DNA of 43,960 nt from NCBI GenBank assembly GCA_900555635.1, contig USLU01000042.1:1-43960 (forward strand). Reading direction: 5' to 3'. The position numbers and the translations under genes are program-made. The notes beneath the pieces are model-generated. The model saw only the letters and a program-made list of their open reading frames with translations, searched no databases and had not been told where the DNA came from. The DNA comes from an uncultured Bacteroides sp. GTDB taxonomy: Bacteria; Bacteroidota; Bacteroidia; Bacteroidales; Bacteroidaceae. Below, piece by piece: positions 20,701 to 27,698 of the stretch; the stretch's first letter is position 1, and every line of letters starts with the position of its first letter.

Positions 20701-20931
20701 AAAGTCACCATCGATTCCAGTAATCGTACCATTATTAGTGCCATTTTCCAACACCGTTACTCCAATAAGAGGATCTTTGGTATTTTTGTCCAACACCCTA
20801 CCTTTAATCAACTGATTTTGGGCACAAACCGGAAGTATTCCCAAAAATACAAATATAGATGCTAGCAAGAATCTGCCATAGATTTCTTTCAAAACATCCA
20901 CTCCGACATTTAGATTAAACTTGTTTTTCAT
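17746..20931 (-). CDS. SusC/RagA TonB-dependent glycan transporter (SusC2)
   Basis: This 1061-residue outer-membrane importer has a signal peptide preceded by a charged N-terminal stretch, ending near VCAQ (about residue 38). A carboxypeptidase-like domain follows (GRVLDKNTKDPLIGVTV), then DEVVVVGYGSQSKRKV and the plug (NMGKPLYVIDGIPYGG; VLKDASASIYGLRAANGVV). The barrel ends in MVGFNVTF. It heads the operon with SusD2 and the DUF3823 gene and is divergent from HTCS2, its probable regulator. The ATG at 20931 is the only in-frame start compatible with the signal peptide. The initiation region is duplicated just upstream (see separate entry). Base composition by eye is more AT-rich than in the enzyme genes to the right. 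Confidence 0.95.
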   Translation of the reverse strand: MKNKFNLNVGVDVLKEIYGRFLLASIFVFLGILPVCAQNQLIKGRVLDKNTKDPLIGVTVLENGTNNGTITGIDGDFSISVKPNAVLKVSYIGYETQEVLLKGKSSIDVFLGEDSKVLDEVVVVGYGSQSKRKVTTAISNVSSEDIMRSSSTTTAGALSGKMAGVSTRALDARPGRGINVEIRNMGKPLYVIDGIPYGGDASRNWVGRSQVSGEDAFNALSLEDIESISVLKDASASIYGLRAANGVVLVTTKKGSKDDNVKVNLNGYYGWQNLTRFPELASAPQYVRGLLEAEQNAGKDPSSLYSKEEYQKWQQGTEPGFKSYDYYDIIMRKNVPQYNVNANITGGSKNSNYYISLSHTNQEAMMKDFDYSRTNLQINLETKVTKRLTISTQTSARFEKTRDVGLPGGDGYFSSILSMFSSLPTHGPYANDNPDYMNNIPNRPDLNPALFSRDIAGYKDNMTKNFNANLAAEYKFDFGLTAKFTYSYNYTHLDFDGFQYSYELYNYDRVNDIYEQKGGQSARWRREEQTDAVARYGQFMLNYTKSFGDHGLTAVFAYERSDYDRANRLSNTAPTNNYIPLKTLPELTEYADEWAYQARSGYIGRINYSYKDKYMLELLARYDASYLYAPGKRWGFFPGVSAGWRISDESFFKNLKSVVNDMKIRASVGQTGSEAGVNMFGYLSGYNFNKGGAVLDGKYVIGVQPGDMPVTNLSWEKNTTYNAGIDMKFLDNRLSASVDVFTKVISGRPAARYDVLLPSEVGYKLPNENLNKDAYRGVEGMITYADEIGGLEYNVGVNFTYSRFRNLETYKPRFGSSWNEYRNSIEDRFGGVWWGYQVIGQFQSEEEIKNYPINNDGQNNRTQLPGDLIYKDVNGDGVINEMDERPIGYPTGWSPMFSYGGNIGLRWKGIDLNMDFAGGAMQSWCQDYELRNPYHAGGTSPAFILEDRWHRADPYDPNSEWIPGKYPAIRKGTSENNGKNSDFWLHDVRFLRLKNIELGYSFPKALISKANIQRLRLYVSASNLFSIDNMGEYEVDPEIEARAAVVYPQQRTVMVGFNVTF

Positions 20932-20967
20932 AATAAACTCTCTAATTAAATTCGTTTTTCATAATAA
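20923..20967 (-). repeat. Duplicated translation-start region with 6-codon upstream ORF
   Basis: TTATTATGAAAAAC occurs at 20923-20936, covering the SusC2 ATG, and again at 20954-20967, 31 bp upstream. The match continues to 21 of 23 positions. The upstream copy begins ATG AAA AAC GAA TTT AAT and stops at TAG (20942-20962), ten bases before the real start, so it is a mini-ORF mimicking the first codons of SusC2. Confidence 0.75.
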
Positions 20968-21277
20968 TTTTAACTAGCATTTACGTTCATGCTCTCTTTT
21001 TTTTAAATAAGCACCAATTTCATGTTACCATAAGCCTTTTATTTAAGTTATTTTCATATCTTCGCAACAAATGTAAAAAATCTTATTATACATTATGGAT
21101 ACAAAACATGCAAGCATGGTATACAAATCGTTCACCCCACAGCAATAAGTGTAATTTGACCATTTATTCTGATCTTATGACGAATTTTTAGTAGTTTGCT
21201 GCACAAATTCTATCCAAAACAACTAATAAATAATCTCTTTAAACAGTTAATCTTAAGTTACCAAAATCAATATATCA
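20932..21277. other. Divergent control region between SusC2 and HTCS2
   Basis: This 346-bp AT-rich interval carries no gene I would support. It should hold both the SusC2 and the HTCS2 promoters. On the minus strand I see the -7 element at 21068 and the duplicated start. On the plus strand only near-matches to TAnnTTTG occur (TAATTTG near 21153 and TAGTTTG near 21191, one base short in the spacer). An HTCS binding site is expected here, but no clear direct repeat stands out. Confidence 0.5.
21068..21075 (-). promoter_or_regulatory. -7 promoter element of SusC2
   Basis: The minus strand reads TACATTTG, a full TAnnTTTG match. It predicts a start near 21061 and an unusually long leader of about 130 nt that would contain the mini-ORF. 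A TTTTG at 21102 is rather far (26 bp) to serve as the -33 element. Confidence 0.5.
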
Positions 21278-24200
21278 ATGAAACGCATATTTTACTTATC
21301 TCTATTCATGTGGGTGTCTTCTATTCTAAGTATAACCTACGCACAAGACCGTCACATCAAACATTTTGGTGTCGAAGACGGATTATCCAATAATTATGTA
21401 GTTGATATTACCCAAGACCAAAATGGCTATCTATGGATTGCTACAGAAGCGGGATTAAATCGATTTAACGGAAATGATTTTACCATATATAATAAAAGCA
21501 ATTCCGGATTAAGCAGTAACGAATTAAACACCTTGTTAGCCGATCCTAATGAAGATAAAATATGGATAGGTACACAACGTGATGGCTTATGTTACTTTGA
21601 TCCTAAAACAGAAACAATTAACAGATTAAAAGTCAAAGGGATGTTAACGAGTGATATCACACAACTACTTCCGGCAAATGATGGCGGAATATGGATAGTG
21701 CACTATCATTTAGGTATAGATCATTATAATCCTAAATCTGAAAAATTCACCACTTATTCCACTGATAATGTGAAAGGATTATCAGGCTGTAACTGGGTAG
21801 CAGCAGATGACGGTAACGGCAATTTATATGTGGGTCATACCAATGAAGGGCTCAGTATTATTTCATTAGAAAACCGTACTGCATGCAATTTCAGATATGA
21901 TCCCAATAATCCAAACAGTATTCCAGGCAATGAAGTACGTTCCATTTGTATAGATCGAAATATGAATATATGGATTGGAACTGATAAAGGACTAGCCCTA
22001 TTTAATTCACAGAATAAACGATTTACTGTATTTAGACATGAAATGAAGAAACCTAATTCATTGTTGCCAGGAACTGTGATGAATATCAAGGAATTGAAGA
22101 ATGGAGATTTATGGATAGCTACCAATATGGGAGGAGTCAGTATTTTAAGTTTAAAGAATAATACCTTCACTAATCCTGCACAAGCTAATTTTCAGAATAT
22201 TATCGCCTCCGAAGATGGTTATGGATTATCCGGTCCTTTTGCACGGTGCATACACCAAGATACCTTTGGAAATATTTGGATAGGGAATTATCGATCAGGA
22301 TTAGATTTCATCAGTTATGAATCAGATCTTTTCAAAACCCTGAACTATGCAGGTGAGATACAAGGAAGAATGAAACATAAACAAGTATGGGGTTTATGTA
22401 TGGGACATGATGGACGAATTTGGATAGGTGGTGAAAATGAATTGGCAGTTTATGAGAGAAAAAATGGGGTAAAAACAATTCCATTACCAGTTACGCAGAC
22501 TCATCTACAAACATATATAGCAAGTATATTTGAAGACAGTCGACATCGCATTTGGCTGGGAACAAGCGAGACAGGGGCCTTTGTTTACAATCCAGCCAAT
22601 GAAAGTTTCAAACACATAGAAACTGTTGGAAATATAATAACAGAAGTGAGTTGCTTTTACGAAGACTGCAATAACAAACTTTGGATTGGCGGCAAAAATG
22701 GATTGTTTTCATACTCCGATTCCGAACAAAAAATTATATTTGAGCAGAAACTGACTCAACAACTTCCGGATAATATTGTACGTAGTATTTTAAAAGATAA
22801 AAAAGGAAAGTTATGGGTAGGAACCTTTGGAAAAGGAGTTACTATATTTGATAAAGAGGGAAAATTTGCAACCAACTTTGTCACAGACTCAGGTTTTCCC
22901 TCAAATGCTGTGAATAGCATGATTCAAGACTCACGAGGTCGTATTTGGGTCGCAACCCGCGAAGGTATTGTTCTTTTTCCTGATATTGATAATCCCTCTC
23001 TCTATGAGGTTTTCAGTATGAAGGAAGGGTTGAATAATTCTCAAGTGCGAGCCATATCAGAAGACCATGAAGGTTATATATGGATAAGTACCAATGGCGG
23101 TATTTCCCGTTTAGATGAATCAACCAAACAGTTTTATAATTATATTCATCAAGACGGAGTGCCTCTTGGAGATTTTATGGATGGTTCAGTATGTATATCC
23201 CAAGATGGTATGCTCTTCTTTGGTTCACAAAATGGTGTTTGCTACTTTGACCCACAGAGATTTTGTTCGATACAAGCTGTATCACCAGTCACTATTACGC
23301 AATTCTCTGTATTCAGCAGCCAAACGGAAAGCAAAAATATTGGGCTGGCTATACCTTTATCGTCGGGTATAGTTGAACTGACACATGAACAGAATACCTT
23401 CAAAATATATTTCAATGTTTTGGATTATACACAAAGTCCGCAAGTAGAATTTGCTTATATGCTGGAAGGCTTAGAGAACGTATGGCACAATACACAAGGA
23501 GAGAATCAAGTGATTTTCCGTAATATACCTCCGGGAAAGTATAAATTCAAAGTAAAAACCCGTTTCCGTAATCAGGAATGGGAAGATAGTATTGCTTCAC
23601 TCACCGTTGAAATAAATCCGCCACTTTGGTTAACGTGGTATGCAAAGTCATTCTATACCATATTGATAGTTGCCATCATTTATTTTCTACTCAGCTTTTA
23701 TAAGCGTAAATTGGACTTAGAGAGTTCTTTGGAAGTTGAGCGAAAAAATAGTCAAAATGAACAGGAACTAAACAATGAACGCCTACGTTTCTACACAAAT
23801 ATAACTCATGAATTACGTACACCATTAACACTTATTTTAGGACCGTTGGAAGATTTATTGAGCGATACTACCTTATCGCCTACTCATTCTAATAAGATTC
23901 ATATTATACATGACAGTTCAACCCGCTTATTAAACCTTATCAACCGAATCCTTGAATTTCGAAAAACAGAGACTCAAAACAGAAAACTATCAATTGCTAA
24001 AGGTAATTTATCGCAACTCGTACAAGAGACCGGGCTTCGGTATAAAGAATTAAACCAAAATCCCAAAGTAAAATTCAATGTAAACATTCACACAGAAATA
24101 ACGGAATTATTCTTTGATGCTGAGATACTAACAATCATAATGGATAATTTACTAAGTAACGCAATCAAATATACCTCACAAGGAGAGATTACTCTTAGTT

Positions 24201-25291
24201 TAAATTCTATTCAAGAAGAAGATATAGAATATACCGTTATAAGTATCAGCGATACCGGCCATGGGATTAGTGCAGAAGCATTACCACATATATTTGACCG
24301 GTATTACCAAGCCAACAATAAATATCAGGTATCCGGTTCAGGTATCGGGCTGGCATTAGTCAAATCATTGGCGGAGTTGCACGAAGCCATCTTAGATGTA
24401 GTAAGTGAACAAGAAGTAGGTACTACTTTCACCTTGAAGCTACTTACAAAAAATACTTACCCGAATATAGATCACGCCACTGCAACTCCACAAATAGAAG
24501 AAGATACAATTGATATGCAGGACAATAAGTCGGCTCTTATTTTAGTTGTAGAAGATAATAAAGATATATGCGAATACATCAAAAGCTCCTTTACAGACAT
24601 TTATGAAGTGATCACTGCCAAAAATGGTAAGGAAGGATGGGAATTGGCACAATCACACATACCAAACGTCATCATCAGTGATATTATGATGCCAGAAATG
24701 GATGGTATTGAACTTTGCCAATTAGTAAAAGACAATATGCCGACCAGCCACATTCCTGTTATCTTGCTTACTGCCAAAGACTCTCTGCGAGAAAAAGAAG
24801 TAGGGTATGCAGCAGGTGCCGATTCATATCTTACCAAGCCATTCAGTGCAAAGCTACTCCACAGCCGCATCAACAATCTATTGGAAGCACGTAAAAAGAT
24901 TGCTTTACAATTAACTTCGAACATAACTCCAAAGCAAGAAGACATAGTTAGTGTTCTCAATAAATTGGACAATGAATTTGTACAAAGGATCACTCAAATC
25001 ATAGAGGATAATTTGGAAATGGAGAAAATGGATATTGCATTTATCGCAGAAAAAATGTGTATGAGCCATTCTACGCTTTACCGGAAAATCAAGGGAGTAG
25101 CAGATATGTCGGTCAATGAATTCATCCGCAAGATAAAGATGAAAAACAGTTTAAAGCTTCTTCAATCTGGCGAACATACCATTTCAGAAATCTCATACAT
25201 GATTGGATTTAGTAGCGTAGCCTATTTTAGACAATGTTTTAAAAGTGAATTTGGAATGGCACCGTCTGAGTATATAAAACAAAAGAAATAA
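21278..25291 (+). CDS. Hybrid two-component system sensor-regulator (HTCS2)
   Basis: This 1337-residue inner-membrane sensor has the same design as HTCS1: signal/anchor segment (residues 1-22), periplasmic propeller repeats (WIATEAGL, WIGTDKGL, WIGGKNGL and others, about 30-680) and a Y_Y_Y domain (about 705-775). A membrane helix spans about 783-808. The kinase has phospho-acceptor His844 in the canonical HELRTPL, N-box NLLSNAIKYTSQG and G-box GSGIGLAL. The receiver has Asp1135 in SDIMMPEMDG, and an AraC-type DNA-binding domain covers about 1235-1337. It is the only plus-strand gene in the window and is divergent from SusC2, the classic arrangement for a regulator and its target operon. The DNA is more AT-rich than in most enzyme genes here. 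The ATG at 21278 starts a good signal peptide. Confidence 0.96.
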   Translation: MKRIFYLSLFMWVSSILSITYAQDRHIKHFGVEDGLSNNYVVDITQDQNGYLWIATEAGLNRFNGNDFTIYNKSNSGLSSNELNTLLADPNEDKIWIGTQRDGLCYFDPKTETINRLKVKGMLTSDITQLLPANDGGIWIVHYHLGIDHYNPKSEKFTTYSTDNVKGLSGCNWVAADDGNGNLYVGHTNEGLSIISLENRTACNFRYDPNNPNSIPGNEVRSICIDRNMNIWIGTDKGLALFNSQNKRFTVFRHEMKKPNSLLPGTVMNIKELKNGDLWIATNMGGVSILSLKNNTFTNPAQANFQNIIASEDGYGLSGPFARCIHQDTFGNIWIGNYRSGLDFISYESDLFKTLNYAGEIQGRMKHKQVWGLCMGHDGRIWIGGENELAVYERKNGVKTIPLPVTQTHLQTYIASIFEDSRHRIWLGTSETGAFVYNPANESFKHIETVGNIITEVSCFYEDCNNKLWIGGKNGLFSYSDSEQKIIFEQKLTQQLPDNIVRSILKDKKGKLWVGTFGKGVTIFDKEGKFATNFVTDSGFPSNAVNSMIQDSRGRIWVATREGIVLFPDIDNPSLYEVFSMKEGLNNSQVRAISEDHEGYIWISTNGGISRLDESTKQFYNYIHQDGVPLGDFMDGSVCISQDGMLFFGSQNGVCYFDPQRFCSIQAVSPVTITQFSVFSSQTESKNIGLAIPLSSGIVELTHEQNTFKIYFNVLDYTQSPQVEFAYMLEGLENVWHNTQGENQVIFRNIPPGKYKFKVKTRFRNQEWEDSIASLTVEINPPLWLTWYAKSFYTILIVAIIYFLLSFYKRKLDLESSLEVERKNSQNEQELNNERLRFYTNITHELRTPLTLILGPLEDLLSDTTLSPTHSNKIHIIHDSSTRLLNLINRILEFRKTETQNRKLSIAKGNLSQLVQETGLRYKELNQNPKVKFNVNIHTEITELFFDAEILTIIMDNLLSNAIKYTSQGEITLSLNSIQEEDIEYTVISISDTGHGISAEALPHIFDRYYQANNKYQVSGSGIGLALVKSLAELHEAILDVVSEQEVGTTFTLKLLTKNTYPNIDHATATPQIEEDTIDMQDNKSALILVVEDNKDICEYIKSSFTDIYEVITAKNGKEGWELAQSHIPNVIISDIMMPEMDGIELCQLVKDNMPTSHIPVILLTAKDSLREKEVGYAAGADSYLTKPFSAKLLHSRINNLLEARKKIALQLTSNITPKQEDIVSVLNKLDNEFVQRITQIIEDNLEMEKMDIAFIAEKMCMSHSTLYRKIKGVADMSVNEFIRKIKMKNSLKLLQSGEHTISEISYMIGFSSVAYFRQCFKSEFGMAPSEYIKQKK

Positions 25292-25306
25292 TATGATACT
25301 AAAAAC

Positions 25307-25440
25307 AGGAGGGTGTGTCAAAAGTACTTTTCACCACAGATTACACAGATTACCGCAGATTATATACACTGATAATCAATAATTTAATTTCAGTCTGTGT
25401 TTATCTGTGTAATCTGTGGTGAGTTATGACACATCCTCCT
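25307..25440. terminator. Long hairpin between convergent HTCS2 and GH43a
   Basis: Two nested inverted repeats form one imperfect 134-nt hairpin. The outer arms are 14 bp (25307-25320 with 25427-25440, one G-U). The inner arms are a perfect 20 bp (25331-25350 with 25403-25422). The inner left arm holds a 9-bp unit in tandem (CACAGATTA twice, then CGCAGATTA). The position between convergent genes fits a bidirectional terminator, but its length and repeats suggest a dispersed intergenic element. Confidence 0.7.
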
Positions 25441-25469
25441 ATATGCAGTAAATTAATAGAAAAGCCCAA

Positions 25470-26528
25470 TTATTGTTTCTTCTTCCAATATGTTTCTAAC
25501 CTTTCAGCCTCTTCCTTTGTTATCTGAATTACAGAGCCATGTTTGGGTGATTGAAAATTTACTGCTTTCATCACTCCTTCATTAAAACGTCCTAATGGTT
25601 TGAAATCAATAAAGTCGGTAGTTTCACAGAAACCGAAGTTATGGGGATTAATACCAAAGATATCATACATCACCACCCATTTGTTTTCACCAATACGCTT
25701 CCATACATTAGGAGCCTCACAAGACTTAGGCTCGAAATCTATCCAACGCGGGTCATACTGATAACCACTGTGGATGCTATCGGAAAGTGCCATTTTAATA
25801 CCACTGGGACCATCTTGTGCCACATACATCATACAATATCTGCTACCGGGGATAGGAGTAATATCAGCATCCAATATCTGCACTTTGGGATTAGGATATT
25901 CAAATAAGATGCGTGGTTCAGTAACTAATTCGGTGAAATCATCATTAGTATAGGCATAATAAAGTTGGCTTTTCCCATTGCCGATACGCATGGTGAAGTA
26001 AATCATCATCTTATCAGCTACCGGATCGTAAGTTGTTTCCGGTGCCCAGGCACAACCTATATCACCAAATTTATCAGGGAATACTTTATCAATGCGCAAG
26101 TTAGTACGTGTCCAGTGAATAAGATCGAAGGACTTCATGAGTACTAAACCACGATTGTTTCCCCAACCATACCTATCTCCATCACGTTCCCACTCCGTAT
26201 CACGAAGCCCGACACGTTTGGCAAAGATATGCAAGTCAGTCATACAAAGATAGAAAGCGCCGTCCGGTCCACGTGAGATGTGTGGATCACGAACTCCACG
26301 TTGTTCGGCAATGGTATCTCCGGCAATGATAGGCTGACCGTCATTAATAGCAGTAAAAGTATAACCATCGTGACTCGTTGCCATAAAAAGACTATGAGTA
26401 GGATCACTGAAGAATACGAACAAATAGGCTCCCATATCCTTTTCTGAAAGCCTTTGTTTTTGCCGGGCAGAGACCAATACAGCACACAACAGGCAAATAA
26501 ATAATAGTATATTTCTTTTTTTCATCAT
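25470..26528 (-). CDS. GH43 family glycosidase, probable alpha-L-arabinofuranosidase (GH43a)
   Basis: This single-domain five-bladed propeller enzyme is 352 residues from the preferred start. The GH43 triad is visible (numbering from 26528): base Asp81 in VRDPHI, modulator Asp220 in LDADI and acid Glu271 in CEAPNVW. The signal peptide MMKKRNILLFICLLCAVLVSA has no lipobox at its end, so a periplasmic location is likely. I prefer the ATG at 26528 (or 26525) because it gives a normal signal peptide. An in-frame ATG at 26561 lies three bases after the upstream stop and would add 11 residues. It is co-transcribed with GH43b. GH43 also contains xylosidases and galactosidases; the arabinose specificity comes from the locus. 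Confidence 0.88.
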   Translation of the reverse strand: MMKKRNILLFICLLCAVLVSARQKQRLSEKDMGAYLFVFFSDPTHSLFMATSHDGYTFTAINDGQPIIAGDTIAEQRGVRDPHISRGPDGAFYLCMTDLHIFAKRVGLRDTEWERDGDRYGWGNNRGLVLMKSFDLIHWTRTNLRIDKVFPDKFGDIGCAWAPETTYDPVADKMMIYFTMRIGNGKSQLYYAYTNDDFTELVTEPRILFEYPNPKVQILDADITPIPGSRYCMMYVAQDGPSGIKMALSDSIHSGYQYDPRWIDFEPKSCEAPNVWKRIGENKWVVMYDIFGINPHNFGFCETTDFIDFKPLGRFNEGVMKAVNFQSPKHGSVIQITKEEAERLETYWKKKQ

Positions 26529-26564
26529 TTTATTCAATATAAGTTTTACTAAGCAATTCATGAC

Positions 26565-27557
26565 TTATAAAGGTTTGCCCACTACTAATTTATCACCCGA
26601 TAAATCTACTTCAAATAAATGTGGAATACGGATATATCTACCATTCATATCTTTATGACTATGGACAGACATCAACCATTTACCCTCAAAAGTTTGAAAC
26701 AACATACCGTGACCAAAATTGGGCGGTGTAATCGAATTGGGTTCTTGTATCCACGGACCATCCAGTGTTCCGCTTTCCGAATAGGCTATCCCCTGAGTGT
26801 AGGTTGAATAAATCCAACTCGTCCAAATCATGCCCAAACGCCCGGAAGCAGTACGAAACAACCAAGGTCCGTCTGTCACACGGTTAGGTTGAACTTTTCC
26901 ATTCACCTTCTCGCGACTCCAAGGGGAATTACTGGCTCGAAAAAGAATTTTTCCTTTTCCAACAGAACCACTGAGATCGGGCTTCAATTCTATCTTTTCA
27001 ATAGTACCGTTCCAGTTCTGTAACCACTCGTGACAATATACCATGTAAGGTTTGTTATCCTTATCTACCCAAAAAGTACCATCAAGAGTGGGCATGCCTG
27101 CCGGAAGATAAATAGAATCTTTCATTGGTTTATAAGGACCATCTGGAGTATCACTTACCAGAACATGGCTGGCACGACGGGGAATTACATTTCCTTTTAC
27201 CGAGTCTATACGAATAGCATTATTTGTGAAAGTGGCAAAATAGTAGTACTTGTCTTTGTATTCATGCAATTCAGCCGCCCATATATCGGGGGTATGCCCC
27301 ATCCAAGAAGCAGTATCAATCTCTGTAACCCGATAAGGACCTTCCCAAGTAGCAAGGTTTTGGCTCTTCCATAGCAAACCACCGGTACCAGTCATATAAT
27401 ATATGTTTGTCTTCTTGTCGGCAAGGATGCAAGGGTCGCTCAGGCGAATAGAGTCCAAAGGTATATTAGCACGAAAACGACTGGATAGCTTTTGTTGAGC
27501 TGGCAAGAGAATAGTAAATAACAAACCAAATAATAAAAGAAAACTTCTTCTTCTCAT
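26565..27557 (-). CDS. GH43-like propeller enzyme with Asp at the usual acid position (GH43b)
   Basis: This is 330 residues from the ATG at 27557, which begins the signal peptide MRRRSFLLLFGLLFTILLPAQQ; a GTG at 27569 would add four residues and is less likely. The GH43 base is Asp41 (LSDPCIL) and the modulator Asp159 (TLDGTFWVD). Where most GH43 enzymes have Glu in EGP, this one reads VTDGPWLF with Asp229, at spacings that match known GH43 enzymes. I believe the DGP form recurs in some GH43 relatives, so it may mark a subfamily rather than a dead enzyme. No extra module follows the propeller. The stop is a few bases from GH43a, so the two form an operon. Likely acts on an alpha-L-arabinan-type substrate; exo or endo action cannot be decided. 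Confidence 0.82.
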   Translation of the reverse strand: MRRRSFLLLFGLLFTILLPAQQKLSSRFRANIPLDSIRLSDPCILADKKTNIYYMTGTGGLLWKSQNLATWEGPYRVTEIDTASWMGHTPDIWAAELHEYKDKYYYFATFTNNAIRIDSVKGNVIPRRASHVLVSDTPDGPYKPMKDSIYLPAGMPTLDGTFWVDKDNKPYMVYCHEWLQNWNGTIEKIELKPDLSGSVGKGKILFRASNSPWSREKVNGKVQPNRVTDGPWLFRTASGRLGMIWTSWIYSTYTQGIAYSESGTLDGPWIQEPNSITPPNFGHGMLFQTFEGKWLMSVHSHKDMNGRYIRIPHLFEVDLSGDKLVVGKPL

Positions 27558-27594
27558 AGTATTATTCACGTGTGTTTCTATTAGTTATCAAATA

Positions 27595-27677
27595 TTTCAG
27601 GCACGAATTAAGCGAAATTTCACGTATGATATATTGTAATATCCCCGTAAAAACTCGTAATTATTCCGTGCCTGAAA
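27595..27677 (-). terminator. Hairpin downstream of GH2
   Basis: An 11-bp perfect stem (27595-27605 with 27667-27677; core CAGGCACG/CGTGCCTG) closes a long loop with further partial AT pairing. It lies 22 bp after the GH2 stop and before GH43b. The tract after the stem on the minus strand is only weakly T-rich (ATATTTG), so termination is probable but not certain. Confidence 0.55.
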
Positions 27678-27698
27678 AATCATTCATTATTAACTTGT

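Noticed and set aside
21196..21393. Short plus-strand frame overlapping the HTCS2 start
   Set aside because: It runs into HTCS2 in another frame and has no ribosome-binding or protein features. HTCS2 with its signal peptide explains the region.
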